Source: Halobacteriales archaeon QS_8_65_32 (lineage in GTDB: Archaea; Halobacteriota; Halobacteria; Halobacteriales; Halococcaceae). From it: DNA of 44,850 bases. The position numbers and the translations under genes were made by a program. Below the pieces are notes generated by a model. That model did not search any database. It was not told where the DNA came from and was given only the letters and a program-made list of their open reading frames with translations. Where the stretch lies: NCBI GenBank assembly GCA_003022925.1, contig PXRY01000085.1:1-44850 (forward strand), read 5' to 3'. Below are positions 9,642 to 18,017 of the stretch, piece by piece (the stretch's first letter is position 1; each line of letters starts with the position of its first letter).

Positions 9642-10255
9642 CTATGATCGGGTTCGCTCCTGCCACTCCTCGCGCAATAGTCCGTAGTGGATCGTATCGG
9701 CGTATTCGCCGTCGATGAACCGGTCCTTTCGGATCCGACCTTCCTCGCTGAACCCGAGCGATTCGAGCAGGCCGCGGGAAGCGTCGTTGTCCTCGTAGGC
9801 GACTGCGCCCACGGCGGGGTGTGCGTAGGTCCGAAAGACGTACTCTATAACCAGGGAGACCGCCTCTTTGCCGTAGCCCTCGCCATGGACTTCGGGGACG
9901 AGCCAGTAGCCGAGTTCGGGGCGTCGGTGACCGGGACGACGCCAATCCGCCCGGTTTCGTTCTCTTCAGGTCGGCCGGGATCAGCCGCCTAGCCGTCTGC
10001 TCGCGGACTTCGTCCGCTCGCGTGGTTCGAGGCGCTTCGCGCCTCGCTATCGAGACAGATGAGAAAGCGATCGGCGCTGTCCTCGCCTTCCGTCTCGTCC
10101 CACTCGCCTTCGAGCTGTCCGCGGCTTCTGAGCGATGTTCCGAGCGGATAGCGCAGTTCGGGGTTGGCCGACGCGCGCCCACAAAAGGTGAGATCCTCGC
10201 GTTCGAGCGTCTGCGGGGTAACCTGCTCGCCGCTCGCGATACGTGCTCCCGGCAC
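9642..10255 (-). pseudogene. GNAT N-acetyltransferase (RimJ/RimL type), interrupted
   Basis: Three pieces in different frames form one GNAT protein. The N-terminus is VTPQTLEREDLTFCGRASANPELRYPLGT followed by DRFLICLD. A middle fragment is TGRIGVVPVTDA. The C-terminus contains ELGYWLVPEVHGEGYGKEAV (acetyl-CoA loop), AHPAVGAVAYEDNDASRGLLESLGF and LLREEWQERTRS-stop. The break after DRFLICLD coincides with two perfect hairpins at 10003-10045, the second preceded by GTGGTTC, as in the repeat elements elsewhere in the window. A further small frameshift lies between VTDA and ELGYW. The start is a GTG at 10255; an alternative upstream start is possible. It would have acetylated a protein N-terminus or small amine. 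Confidence 0.8.
10003..10045. repeat. Hairpin module inside the GNAT pseudogene
   Basis: Two perfect mini-hairpins lie side by side: GCGGAC-TTC-GTCCGC at 10003-10017 and GAGGCGC-TTC-GCGCCTC at 10029-10045. The linker before the second contains GTGGTTC (10022-10028), the same heptamer that introduces hairpins in the dispersed elements. Confidence 0.75.
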
Positions 10256-10313
10256 GGATACGTGAACGGAGGCGCGCGGGAATACCGGTTCCGAAACGGA
10301 TCGCGGCGATCGA

Positions 10314-10463
10314 TCAGGCGTTTCTGGCTTCCTTCGCTTTCACGCGTAGGTTCTTGTAGCCACACTTCCGGCAGCGATCCGCGCGTGAGGGGTTGCGAGC
10401 GTTACAGCGCATGCAGATCATCTTCTCGAGAATCCGTCCTTCCGCTTCCTCGAATCGGGCCAT
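10314..10463 (-). CDS. rpl40e: 50S ribosomal protein L40e
   Basis: A 49-residue protein reading [20 protein letters not shown] followed by [19 protein letters not shown] and a basic tail. Its two Cys pairs (CMRC, CRKC) form the single zinc ribbon of eL40, and the size and basic character match the archaeal ribosomal protein. ATG 10463 lies next to an AT-rich patch (catgttttattt) that includes the upstream end of the gene. It shares its direction with tsr3, 270 bp upstream, but that gap now contains a dispersed repeat, so co-transcription is uncertain. Confidence 0.93.
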   Translation of the reverse strand: MARFEEAEGRILEKMICMRCNARNPSRADRCRKCGYKNLRVKAKEARNA

Positions 10464-10540
10464 GTTTTATTTCCCTCCTCCGGCGGCTAAGTGGTTTCGG
10501 GTCGACTCCGGATAGTACTCGATGTAGTAGTCCCCGAGAA

Positions 10541-10705
10541 GTGGTTCAATGAGACCGCTTTGGAAGCCCCCGGGCGCTCGACGAACCCCGGCAACGTAAG
10601 CACGTGAGCGAACGCGCGCAACGAGCCGCGGGAGTCGAGCGCCCAGCCCCTTCCAGTCCCACCCGTGACGGTTCGTGGCGGTGCTCGTCGTTCGAGTTAG
10701 AAACC
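10541..10705. repeat. Dispersed composite element, copy between tsr3 and rpl40e
   Basis: Contains GGAAGCCCCCGGGCGCTCG at the left and, reading leftwards from the right end, the core GTGGGACTGGAAGGGGC (complement of GCCCCTTCCAGTCCCAC near 10650). The middle block GTAAGCACGTGAGCGA is on the opposite strand, relative to the core, from the arrangement in the copies at 29539, 37050 and 44499. No hairpin cluster is present. The 270-bp gap holds no gene. Confidence 0.7.
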
Positions 10706-10733
10706 GCTCGACGTGAACGTCGGATATCTGTAC

Positions 10734-11300
10734 TCACTCGACGCGCGGAGTTCGATCGCTAGTACCCTCGCTCTCGGCGGTTTCCTCACTATCGGTTTCG
10801 TCACCGCTGCCCTCGTCAGCCATATACTCCGCTTGGACGACGACCACTTCGCTCGAATCGGCGCACTCGGCGTACCGTCGGAGGGGTTCAGCGTTGAGTT
10901 CGAGGAAAGTGTGGCCCCAGCGGAACTTCGAGCAAATCTCCTCCGCCTTCTCGGACTCGCCGGCGATGAACAGCGCCCCGGCGAAGGCCTCGACGGTCGT
11001 CAACTCGAAAGGGTGGCCGAAGTTCACCGGGTTCGCCGCGACGAGAAACGGAAGCGCCCGGTGGGGCCCCCGGAGCGAGAAGGCCTCCGCGGTCGCGGTC
11101 TCCCACGAGCAATCGAGGGCAACGAGCGCTTCGGGGTCGTCGGCTGGCGAAAAGGCCTGCTCGGCATGGGGATCGAGCACGACGCCTGCGGGGATCGACC
11201 GGGCCGACCGGTGTAGCGTCGCGAGGTCGAACCGCGCGAGCTTCCGGGCCGTGCACTTCGCGGGGTCGTCGTTGCCCTCGTAGCGAGCGTGGAGATCCAC
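10734..11300 (-). CDS. tsr3: Tsr3-type rRNA aminocarboxypropyltransferase (DUF367)
   Basis: A 188-residue protein. Tsr3 transfers the 3-amino-3-carboxypropyl group of S-adenosylmethionine to a hypermodified uridine of small-subunit rRNA. The RLI-like start region [16 protein letters not shown], the core [10 protein letters not shown] and the SAM-pocket stretch [15 protein letters not shown] match the family, as does [16 protein letters not shown]. The C-terminal 35 residues are an acidic Glu/Ser/Thr-rich tail, common in haloarchaeal versions. The start is GTG (VDLHARYEG), which fits the family's first residues. The rpl40e gene follows downstream, a pairing that fits ribosome biogenesis. Confidence 0.92.
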   Translation of the reverse strand: MDLHARYEGNDDPAKCTARKLARFDLATLHRSARSIPAGVVLDPHAEQAFSPADDPEALVALDCSWETATAEAFSLRGPHRALPFLVAANPVNFGHPFELTTVEAFAGALFIAGESEKAEEICSKFRWGHTFLELNAEPLRRYAECADSSEVVVVQAEYMADEGSGDETDSEETAESEGTSDRTPRVE

Positions 11301-11470
11301 ACCGATCGCAGGGGAGCGAGCGACGAAAGTCCGTCGGTGGGGTCGGCGGGGTTCGCAGGATCGGCGTGAGGTCGGTCCCGGCGGCTCCGTTCCTGAGCGC
11401 CCCTCGAGGCGAACACCGTTCCGTTGCGAGTCGGAAAGGTCTATACGGCCGCTCGACTATCGATCCAGTG

Positions 11471-11995
11471 ATGGCCACTGCGGTCGCCCAGATCTCACAG
11501 ATGCCCTCGCTGTTACGCGACCTGCTCACCTCCGAACTCGCGTACGTTGCCCTCTTGGGGATCTTCGTCCTCGAAGGGGCGATGTTGATGTACTTCATGC
11601 CGAGCGAGGCCATCGTGCCCGGAGCCGTCTTGCTGATCGGCGGCACGCTCGCGGAAAACGCCATTATCATTGGTATCGCGGTCCTCGGCGCGACGATCGG
11701 TCAGTTCGCGCTCTTTTACCTCGCGAAACGCGGCGGCCGCGAGTACCTGTTGGGCAAGCGGTGGTTCCGGGTGAGCGAAGGGCGTCTCGATCGCTTCGAC
11801 GGCTGGTTCGACCGCTGGGGCCCGGTGGTCATCCCGGTGAGCAACTCGCTACTGTTCACCCGGGGGATGCTCACCGTCCCGGCGGGCTTCGCGAAGATGA
11901 GTAATCGACAGTTCCTCGCGCTTTCGGCGCTCGGGACGCTCGCGTTCGAGACGATCCTCGCAGCGCTCGCGGTCGGTCTCATCGAACTGTTCTAG
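11471..11995 (+). CDS. DedA/VTT-family membrane protein
   Basis: A 174-residue polytopic membrane protein of the DedA/VTT family. The signature FMPSEAIVPGAVLLIGG (about 42-58) corresponds to HFVPSEVVLPVAVLG of the protein encoded at 2576. The charged loop RFDGWFDRWGPVVIPVSNSLLFTRGMLTVPAGFAK ends in the same P-A-G-F segment, but the G-R-x-P-x-x-R-T motif is altered to NSLLFTRGMLTVPAG. It is divergent from tsr3, with a TATA-like CTATACG at about 11441-11447, 27 nt before the ATG. That position rejects the longer frame opening at 11366. Its role in lipid or ion movement is inferred only from the family. Confidence 0.85.
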   Translation: MATAVAQISQMPSLLRDLLTSELAYVALLGIFVLEGAMLMYFMPSEAIVPGAVLLIGGTLAENAIIIGIAVLGATIGQFALFYLAKRGGREYLLGKRWFRVSEGRLDRFDGWFDRWGPVVIPVSNSLLFTRGMLTVPAGFAKMSNRQFLALSALGTLAFETILAALAVGLIELF

Positions 11996-12018
11996 CTTCC
12001 GATCCCAGCGTATCGGTT

Positions 12019-12429
12019 GTGTTTAGTGTAGCAGCCTCTCGGGAAAGAGCTGCCGCGATCGTTTAGGAAGCCCCCGGGCGTTCACGGGCGCTTCGCGCCC
12101 GTTAGCTCGGGAGAGCGAAGCTCTCTCGAGATGTGGCGGGAACGCGAAGCGTTCCTGCTGTAAGCTGGAAATCCGCGATTCCCCGCTATGACGAAAGGCG
12201 TGGAGCACCTTTCGAACTACGGTGCTTACTTCGCCCGCTGTCGCCGAGCGCGAGGTCGGCCCCGCCAACCTCGGAATCCGTGGTCGTTCGAGAGAGCTCC
12301 GCTCTCTCGTGATGAACGAAAGACGCCGGAGGCGTCTTTCGAACCACAGCGAAGCCGCCACGCGCCCGGCCCCTTCCAGTCCCACCCGCGACGGTCCGTG
12401 GCATCGTTCATCGCTTCACTAGACATCGC
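12019..12429. repeat. Dispersed composite element with six mini-hairpins
   Basis: A non-coding element of about 411 bp filling most of the 559-bp gap. The left end GTGTTTAGTGTAGCAG and right end CTTCACTAGACATCGC are imperfect inverted repeats. Inside are GGAAGCCCCCGGGCG and hairpins at 12084-12102 (ACGGGCGC/TTC), 12111-12125 (GAGAGC/GAA), 12139-12155 (GGAACGC/GAA), 12290-12308 (GAGAGAGC/TCC) and 12318-12340 (GAAAGACGCC/GGA), plus a weaker one near 12197-12217. The last two strong hairpins are enclosed by outer arms GTGGTCGTTC (12280) and GAACCAC (12341-12347). The core GTGGGACTGGAAGGGGC lies near the right end in complement. Confidence 0.8.
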
Positions 12430-12524
12430 TGGCGAACCCCTCCGAACGACTAGTGGCCGTTCGCTCCCAGCCCTTCGGTGCTCCACTCTGGTCGATCTAC
12501 CTACGCTTCGCTACGGTTAGAAAT

Positions 12525-12532
12525 CCTTACTA
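12525..12532 (+). promoter_or_regulatory. TATA-like box for the first sulfotransferase-like gene
   Basis: CCTTACTA is centred 27 nt before ATG 12555, supporting the short start and a leaderless transcript. Confidence 0.45.
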
Positions 12533-12554
12533 CCCTGTCCCGCTCCGAAGAAGT

Positions 12555-13853
12555 ATGAGCGGCCGGAGTAGACGGGCGTACCTCGCGGCAGCAGTCCTCG
12601 TCCTCGCGCTCGCACTCGGCGTTCAGGCCGTCCTCGGGGGCGCGCTCGGGGCGCTCGCCGGCGACGACGGTGTGAGCGCCGCCGCCGACGAAAGCGGGGG
12701 TGACGGGCCGACGCCTGGTAACACGCTCATCAGTTCCCAGAGTTACCGGAACAAGGGGAAACTGATCGAAGTTTCCCCCGACGGCGAGGTCGTCTGGGAG
12801 TATGCTCCCGAGGACTCTCGAATATTCGACGCCGAAGTCCTCGACAATGGCGATATACTGGTGGCAGTCGCGACCCGACTGCCCGCCGAGGAGTGTCCCG
12901 CCCGCGAACTCGACGTCGAGCCGGGCACCTGTGTCTACAACCGGATCGAACGCCTCGACTATGGCTCGAAGGAGGTCGTCTGGGAGTACACCTGGTACGA
13001 CGAGTACATCACCCACCACGAAGTTCACGACATGGACATGCTCGAAACCGGCGAAATCGCGGTCGTCGACATGGGCAACGACCGGGCCTTCACCGTCGAC
13101 CGGGCGGGCAATATCACCTGGGAGTGGAGCGCCGACGAGCGAATCGCGCCCGGCACCGACTTCTATCAAGAGTACGGCGGCGACCCGAACCCCGGCGGCG
13201 AGGCCGACTGGACCCACGTGAACGACATCGATCGCCTCGATAACGGGAACTTCCAATTATCCGTCCGCAACTTCGACAGCGTGATCGAGGTCGACCCCGA
13301 AACGAAGGCAGTCGTCGCAGTCTATGGCCAGCCCGGTAATTACAGTCTGCTCTACGAACAGCACAACCCCAACCGGCTGGCCGACGGCGAGACGATCCTC
13401 GTCGCCGATTCGGAGAACCAGCGGATCATCGAAGTCGGCCCCGACGGCCGGATCGGCTGGGAGTTCGGCGGGCCCGGCGAACTCACCTGGCCCCGGGACG
13501 CCGACCGCCTGCCCAACGGCACAACCCTCGTGACCGATTCGGTCAACGACCGGGTGATCGAGGTCGCGCCCAACGGGACGATCGTCTGGGAGTATCAGGG
13601 CGTTGCGCTTCCCTACAGCGCCGATCGCGTCGGCGTCCCCGAGGAGTCCGGCGGACCGGTCGTCGGCAACGCGACTGAAAGCCGCTTCGACGACGCGCCG
13701 ATTCTCGGGACCATCGGTCGATACGTCTCCTTTACGAAGTTCATCCTCCCGGCATGGGTCGGCACAATGGAAGTGGCGAACGCGATCTTGCTCGTCGTCT
13801 GCGGGCTTGCCCTCGTCGTTGAGACGGTCCGCCGACGCTACCGGTCGGTCTGA
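12555..13853 (+). CDS. Arylsulfotransferase-like beta-propeller membrane protein (paralogue 1)
   Basis: A 432-residue protein with an N-terminal membrane/signal segment (about 8-36) and a C-terminal membrane segment (about 404-424). Most of the chain would be outside the cell. Between them are propeller blades with recurring GEVVWEY / GTIVWEY strands and DADRLPNGTTLVTDS turns, as in PQQ-like and arylsulfotransferase (ASST) proteins. Candidate active-site histidines, conserved in the next gene, are HHEVHD (154-159), DWTHVNDID (His221) and EQHNP (His270). Cys114 and Cys126 are conserved too and could form a disulfide. Sulfotransfer is inferred from the fold and unproven. It lies 144 bp before its paralogue. 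Confidence 0.75.
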   Translation: MSGRSRRAYLAAAVLVLALALGVQAVLGGALGALAGDDGVSAAADESGGDGPTPGNTLISSQSYRNKGKLIEVSPDGEVVWEYAPEDSRIFDAEVLDNGDILVAVATRLPAEECPARELDVEPGTCVYNRIERLDYGSKEVVWEYTWYDEYITHHEVHDMDMLETGEIAVVDMGNDRAFTVDRAGNITWEWSADERIAPGTDFYQEYGGDPNPGGEADWTHVNDIDRLDNGNFQLSVRNFDSVIEVDPETKAVVAVYGQPGNYSLLYEQHNPNRLADGETILVADSENQRIIEVGPDGRIGWEFGGPGELTWPRDADRLPNGTTLVTDSVNDRVIEVAPNGTIVWEYQGVALPYSADRVGVPEESGGPVVGNATESRFDDAPILGTIGRYVSFTKFILPAWVGTMEVANAILLVVCGLALVVETVRRRYRSV

Positions 13854-13997
13854 CCGTCCGCTGTTCAGCGTCGGGTGTCGAGCGTCCACCATTGAGCGTT
13901 TGGACGCGCCCGATGGGCCGACCATTGTCGTAGCGTCGTCGTAGTTGGCCAGCAAGCGGACCGAAACCGTTAGCACGGGCGGCCGTGACCGACAGTT

Positions 13998-15281
13998 ATG
14001 ACGCGAGGGTGGCGGCGAGGCGGACGGATCGCACTCCCGGCGGCCGTGGTGCTCATACTCGCGGGGTCGTTAGGGATGCAAGCCGCGCTGGCCGGCGTTA
14101 GTGACCAACGAACCGCCGGGACGACGACCGATCGCCCCGCGCCCGGCAACACGCTGATCAGCACCCAGGGGTACAACGACAACGGCGAGTTGATCGAAGT
14201 TTCCCCCGCAGGGGACATCGCCTGGCGGTTCGACCCGCCCGACTCGCGAGTGTTCGACGCGGAAGTTCTCGACGACGGTAACGTCTTGGTATCGGTCGCC
14301 ACCCTGCGAGACCCTGCGGCGTGTCCGGAGTGGACCCTGGACGCGAAACCCGGCCAGTGCGTCGAAAACAGGGTCCTAGAACTCGATTACAGTACTCGAG
14401 AACCGGTCTGGTCGTACGCCTGGTACGACGTCTACGCGCGCAACCACGAGGTCCACGACGCCGACCGTCTCGACGACGGGACCACCGCCATCGTCGACAT
14501 GGGTAACGACCGCGCGATGATCGTGAACCGTGCGGGCGAAACGGTCTGGGAGTGGCGCGCGGACGAACATCTCTCGCCTGGCACCGATTTCTATCAGGAG
14601 TACGGCGGCGACCCGAACCCCGGCGGCGAGGCTGACTGGACTCATATCAATGACATCGACCGGCTGGAAAACGGCAACTTTCAACTATCGGTCCGCAACT
14701 TCGACAGCGTGATCGAGGTCGACCCCGAAACGAAGGCAGTCGTTCGCGTGATCGGCCGGCCCGGAAATCACGGCTTCCTCTACGAGCAGCACAACCCCGA
14801 CCGGCTCGAAGGCCCTGGAACAGTGCTGATCGCCGACTCGGAGAATGATCGGACCATCGAGTACGACACGGACACCGGCGAGACGGTCTGGGAGTACGGC
14901 GGCGACGGCTTGCTCACCTGGCCGCGCGACGCCGATCGGCTGCCGGACGGCAACACGCTGATCACCGATTCACAGCGCAACCGGGTGATCGAGGTTTCCT
15001 CGGCGGGCAGGGTGGTCTGGGAGTACCGGGGCGTTCCCTTCGCGTACAGCGCCGATCGCGTCGGCGTTCCCGAGGACGCGACGGGCCTTCCCTCCGGCCG
15101 GACGCTCGACAGCCGGACTGCCACCGACCCCCTAACCGGAACGGCCAGGACGCTGGCTTCCTACGCCCGGTTCGTCCTCCCGGCGTGGGTCGGCATACCC
15201 GAACTCGCGAACGCCCTCTTGTTGCTCGTCAGCGGCGGCTGGCTGCTCGTTGCGCTCCGACGGGCCCGCGCCCTCGGCTAA
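13998..15281 (+). CDS. Arylsulfotransferase-like beta-propeller membrane protein (paralogue 2)
   Basis: A 427-residue tandem paralogue of the preceding protein with the same plan: N-terminal hydrophobic segment, propeller, C-terminal hydrophobic segment (about 395-420). Long blocks are identical at the protein level, for example TDFYQEYGGDPNPGGEADWT and QLSVRNFDSVIEVDPETKAV. The His motifs NHEVHDAD, DWTHINDID and EQHNPDRL and the two Cys are kept. Divergence is greatest in the N-terminal linker and near the C-terminus. The stop codon overlaps by 3 nt the stop of the convergent dehydrogenase pseudogene. Two copies suggest substrate or expression specialisation. Confidence 0.75.
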   Translation: MTRGWRRGGRIALPAAVVLILAGSLGMQAALAGVSDQRTAGTTTDRPAPGNTLISTQGYNDNGELIEVSPAGDIAWRFDPPDSRVFDAEVLDDGNVLVSVATLRDPAACPEWTLDAKPGQCVENRVLELDYSTREPVWSYAWYDVYARNHEVHDADRLDDGTTAIVDMGNDRAMIVNRAGETVWEWRADEHLSPGTDFYQEYGGDPNPGGEADWTHINDIDRLENGNFQLSVRNFDSVIEVDPETKAVVRVIGRPGNHGFLYEQHNPDRLEGPGTVLIADSENDRTIEYDTDTGETVWEYGGDGLLTWPRDADRLPDGNTLITDSQRNRVIEVSSAGRVVWEYRGVPFAYSADRVGVPEDATGLPSGRTLDSRTATDPLTGTARTLASYARFVLPAWVGIPELANALLLLVSGGWLLVALRRARALG

Positions 15282-16237
15282 GCGACGCAGTTCGCGAGCG
15301 GGTCGCCCGTCTCCGTTCGTCGGAGGTTCTCGCGGACGATATCGACGACGCAGTCGACGTAGGTGTCGTGGGTGGCGGCGTGTAGCGTCACGAGCACCTC
15401 CTCGAACCCCCACAGCGGCGACTCGGGATCGAGGGGTTCGGCCTCGGAGACGTCGAGCGCCGCGCCCGCGATCTCCCCGGCGTCGAGAGCTTCGACCAGC
15501 GCTCCTTCGTCGACGACCGCTCCCCGCGCGACGTTCACGAGCGAGGCGTCCTCGTCCATCGCCGCCAGCTCCTCGCGGCCGATCAGTCCCCGCGTACTCT
15601 CGGTCAGCGGTACGCACAGAACGACGAATTTCGACCTACCGATCGCCGCTTCCAGGTTCGCCGGCGTGTACACCGTCTTCACGCCGTCGACCGGCGTCGG
15701 CGTTCGCCTGACCCCGATAACCTCCATGCCGAACGCGTCGGCGCGTCTCGTGACGCCCTGCCCGAGCGTTCCGAGACCGATCACACAGACCCGTTCGCCC
15801 TGAAGCGTTCCCAACTCGCTCCAGTCGGGGTCGCTCCAATGTGCCTCGCGCTGGGCGTCCCGGAAGCGATGGAGGCCGCGCGCGAACGAGAGCAAGTACC
15901 CAAGCACCGTCTCGCCGACGATGTCCCCGTGGATCCCCTCGCTGCTCGTGAGCGAAACTCCCTCCTGCTCGAACGCCGCCGTGGGGAACCGGTCGACGCC
16001 CGCCTGTACCGAGTGGACTCACCGGAGACCGCTGTCGAGAAACGCCTCGTCGTACGCGAGCGTTACACAGACGCCGAGAGCACCCAACTCCTCGGAATCG
16101 TCGCCGACGACCGCGACGTCGACCGCTTCGGGTTCCCTGGTTTCCGTCGCTCCGCCGGCACGGTCGAACGCTCGTGCGACGGCCGCCGGTTCGAACAGTT
16201 CGCCGACCGACTCGTGTACGCCGATCTGCCGAGTCAT
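15278..16237 (-). pseudogene. D-2-hydroxyacid dehydrogenase with one internal stop
   Basis: A 319-codon gene of the SerA/glyoxylate-reductase family (NAD-dependent 2-hydroxyacid oxidation). The only defect seen is TGA at 16019-16021 in LDSGLR-x-VHSVQAGVDRF, where Trp (TGG) is expected. Reading through, the frame continues to the end. The Rossmann motif is VCVIGLGTLGQGV. Catalytic-region blocks are SLVNVARGAVVDEGALVEAL (containing the expected Arg) and DVSEAEPLDPESPLWG (Glu); the His is in LHAATHDTY. The start MTRQIGVH at 16237 is preferred to an upstream in-frame codon at 16276. A single G-to-A change could be recent decay or a sequence error; a truncated protein would lack the NAD domain. 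Confidence 0.8.
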
Positions 16238-16288
16238 AGCGAAGGGGCGCTCCCCGACCCTATCAGCGTTCGTCACGCCGGAAGGGTC

Positions 16289-16684
16289 GTGTTTGCTTTA
16301 GCAACTTTCAGCAAGAACACCGTCGAGATCGTTTTGAAAGCCCCCGGCACGCTCGGCTTCTGCTCGCGGGCCGGGAGCCCGCTCGCACGGTCCGTGGGAC
16401 TCTCCCAGTCCCGCGTGGTTCGGGAGAACTCCGTTCTCCCGTCATCACGAGAGAGCTTCGCTCTCTCGAACGACTACCCGCGACTCGTTGCGCTCCTCGT
16501 CTCACTCGCGGTGCTCGTTCGACTGTGGTGCTTACTTCGTCAGGTTCTACGAAGGACTCGCTCCGCTCACCCTTCGAGCTCTCGTTCGCTCGCGGTGCTC
16601 GCTCACGAGAACGCCGAGCGGTCGGCCCCTTTCAGTCCCACCCGAACCGGTTCCCGCCGACCCTCATCGCTCAACTGAACACTG
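16289..16684. repeat. Dispersed composite element upstream of citrate synthase
   Basis: About 396 bp. The left end GTGTTTGCTTTAGCAAC and right end GCTCAACTGAACACTG are imperfect inverted repeats. GAAAGCCCCCGGCACGCTCGG follows the left end. The hairpin module at 16415-16475 reads GTGGTTC, hairpin GGGAGAAC/TCC (16422-16440), GTCATCAC, hairpin GAGAGAGC/TTC (16449-16467), GAACGACT. The core GTGGGACTGAAAGGGGC is in complement near 16623-16640. A stretch of about 110 bp before the right end is close to that of the copy at 37050-37442. The 574-bp gap holds no gene. Confidence 0.8.
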
Positions 16685-16811
16685 CCGCCGGAAGCCTCTC
16701 CGTAGTCGTCGGCGCACCGAGCGTCCGATTCGCCCGCGCTCCCTGTGGAACGCTACCGCCATGCATCGATGCAACGGCAATCCTTTTGCCGGCAGGTCGG
16801 AAAACCAAAGC

Positions 16812-17957
16812 ATGACGGACGACGATGTAGAGAAAGGACTCGAGGGGGTCACGGTCACCGAATCGACCCTCAGTAACATCGACGGCGACGAGGGTCGCCT
16901 GATCTATCGCGGCTACGATATTACCGACCTGGCTCGCGAGGCGAGTTACGAGGAGGTGCTTTACTTGCTTTGGTACGGCGACCTCCCGACCGAGGCGATC
17001 CTCACCCAGTTTCGCGAGGCGATGGCCGCCAATCGCGGGCTCGAAGACGGCGTGTTGAGCGTCGTCCGGGAACTCGCCCGCCAGAACGCCGCTCCGATGG
17101 GCGCGCTGCGGACGATCACCTCGACGCTCGCGGCGTACGACTCCGACGCCGCCGACGAGGCCGATCCGCAAAACCTCGTCGCCAACGTCCGCAAAGGGCG
17201 GCGGGTCACCGCGAAACTGCCGACCGCGCTCGCGGCGTACGTCCGCCTCAGAAACGGTAACGAGCCGGTCTCGCCCCGGGCGGACCTCGATCACGCCGCG
17301 AACTTCCTCTACATGCTGAACGGCGAGAAACCCGATCCGGTCGCCGCAGAGACCTTCGACATGGCGCTCGTGATCCACGCCGACCACGGACTGAACGCTT
17401 CGACCTTTTCGGCGATGGTCACCGCGAGCACGCTCGCCGATCTGCACAGCGCGCTCGTGAGCGCGGTCGGCACCCTTTCGGGGTCGCTGCACGGCGGCGC
17501 GAACCAGAACGTGATGAGCATGCTCCGGGAAGTCGACGAAAGCGAAAAAGAACCCGCCGATTGGGTCGAAGATGCTTTGGAGGAGGGTCGACGGGTGCCG
17601 GGTTTCGGCCACCGCGTCTACGACGTAAAGGACCCCAGAGCCGTGATCTTGGGCGAGAAGTCGGAGGAACTCGGCGAGGCCGCAGGTGACACCAAGTGGT
17701 ACGACTACTCGACGGCCATCGAACGGTATATCAGCGAGGAGAAGGGCCTCGCGCCGAACGTCGATTTCTACTCGGCGACGACGTACTACCAGATGGGCAT
17801 CCCGGTCGACGTCTACACCCCTATCTTCACCGTCTCGCGGGTCGGCGGCTGGGTCGCCCACGTCTTAGAACAGTACGAGGACAACCGACTCATCCGCCCG
17901 CGTGCCCGCTACACCGGACCGACCGACCGGGAGTTCGTGCCCCTCGGCGAGCGCTAA
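16812..17957 (+). CDS. citZ: Citrate synthase
   Basis: Condenses oxaloacetate with acetyl-CoA to citrate, the entry of the TCA cycle. The 381-residue length fits the short archaeal/Gram-positive type. The catalytic triad is visible: His227 in SLHGGANQ, His267 in GFGHRVYD and Asp318 in NVDFYSATTYYQMG; ADHGLNAST (190-198) is also conserved. The start MTDDDVEKG was chosen because the family begins near GLEGV and because a T-rich TATA-like CCTTTTG lies 28 nt upstream. The longer in-frame opening to 16488 would run through the repeat element. Monocistronic as far as can be seen. Confidence 0.95.
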   Translation: MTDDDVEKGLEGVTVTESTLSNIDGDEGRLIYRGYDITDLAREASYEEVLYLLWYGDLPTEAILTQFREAMAANRGLEDGVLSVVRELARQNAAPMGALRTITSTLAAYDSDAADEADPQNLVANVRKGRRVTAKLPTALAAYVRLRNGNEPVSPRADLDHAANFLYMLNGEKPDPVAAETFDMALVIHADHGLNASTFSAMVTASTLADLHSALVSAVGTLSGSLHGGANQNVMSMLREVDESEKEPADWVEDALEEGRRVPGFGHRVYDVKDPRAVILGEKSEELGEAAGDTKWYDYSTAIERYISEEKGLAPNVDFYSATTYYQMGIPVDVYTPIFTVSRVGGWVAHVLEQYEDNRLIRPRARYTGPTDREFVPLGER

Positions 17958-18017
17958 TCCTGCCCGCGTCGATGCGTCGTTCCCTGACGCACGATCGAGG
18001 CCGTCCGTCGCCGCCCG

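Noticed and set aside
16019-16021. TGA read as selenocysteine
   Set aside because: The position aligns with a conserved Trp, not a catalytic Cys, and no SECIS-like structure is apparent.
16281-16700. Target-site duplications around the dispersed elements
   Set aside because: Flanks at 12019, 16289 and 29539 show no convincing direct repeats, so mobility is inferred only from ends and dispersal.
16488-16811. Longer N-terminus for citrate synthase
   Set aside because: The extension runs through the repeat element and lies upstream of the TATA-like box.
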